Shown piece after piece: positions 5,486-5,501 of a DNA stretch of 5,501 nucleotides. Source of the DNA: Caryophanales bacterium (GTDB lineage: Bacteria; Bacillota_I; Bacilli_A; RFN20; CAG-826). Location: assembly GCA_028723545.1 (NCBI GenBank), contig JAQYER010000003.1, forward strand, positions 1 to 5,501, in the 5' to 3' direction. A program made the translations under genes and the position numbers. How positions within the stretch are numbered: position 1 is the stretch's first letter; every line of letters starts with the position of its first letter. A model generated the notes under the pieces. The model searched no databases. It saw only the letters and a program-made list of their open reading frames with translations, and was not told the DNA's origin.

Positions 5486-5501
5486 TGCGTTATTTTGTTG
5501 T
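5485..5501 (+). CDS. truA: Start of a gene, probably tRNA pseudouridine synthase A (cut by window edge)
   Basis: Only five full codons plus two bases are visible, reading M-R-Y-F-V. TruA proteins usually open with M-R-(Y/N)-hydrophobic residues before the YDG motif, and truA follows ecfT in very many Bacillota, so TruA (pseudouridine at positions 38-40 of tRNA anticodon arms) is the best guess. The strong ribosome site at 5471-5477 shows that a gene does start here. The identity rests on gene order rather than on sequence. Confidence 0.55.

Noticed and set aside
1..5501. Riboswitch, RNA gene, CRISPR, insertion sequence or phage element
   Set aside because: Coding sequence fills nearly the whole window. 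No gap is long enough for a riboswitch or RNA gene, and no repeat array, inverted terminal repeats or transposase motifs are seen.

Overview
The window is a compact, strongly AT-rich, wholly plus-strand gene run from a bacterium. By eye GC is about 30%. The gene content and the order ecfA1-ecfA2-ecfT followed by an apparent truA start are typical of Bacillota. The very low GC, the short gaps and the protein style suggest a reduced-genome or gut-type lineage of Bacilli (Erysipelotrichia, RF39 or Acholeplasma-like), but the sequence alone does not settle this. All ten tryptophans I count in the complete genes are TGG and no reading frame contains an internal TGA, so the standard bacterial code (TGA = stop) fits better than the Mycoplasma code.

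Layout: (1) 2-658, the C-terminal half of folC (folylpolyglutamate synthase), open at the left edge. (2) 655-1419, a membrane S component of an ECF vitamin transporter, probably for folate, overlapping folC by ATGA. (3) 1441-1611, a 56-residue unrecognised protein with an acidic head and one C-terminal membrane anchor. (4) 1630-2367, a cytoplasmic glycerophosphodiester phosphodiesterase. (5) 2384-2860, a dCMP deaminase. (6) 2860-5485, the shared ECF energising module EcfA1, EcfA2 and EcfT, translationally coupled by overlaps of 1, 10 and 4 bases. (7) 5485-5501, the first codons of what is probably truA, cut by the right edge.

How they work together: the S component should bind a vitamin, most likely folate, at the membrane. 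EcfA1/EcfA2 hydrolyse ATP and EcfT couples that to uptake. FolC would then trap imported folate as polyglutamate. dCMP deaminase makes dUMP, the substrate that thymidylate synthase methylates with a folate cofactor, so folate uptake, folate retention and dTMP precursor supply sit together. The phosphodiesterase and the small membrane protein have no obvious place in that theme. No gap between genes exceeds about 21 bases, and I see no terminator hairpin, convincing promoter, riboswitch, RNA gene, mobile element or CRISPR. The whole window reads as part of one long transcription unit. Nothing here amounts to a clearly new system. The least ordinary points are the enlarged S component, the tiny anchored protein behind it, and the C-terminal extension of EcfT.
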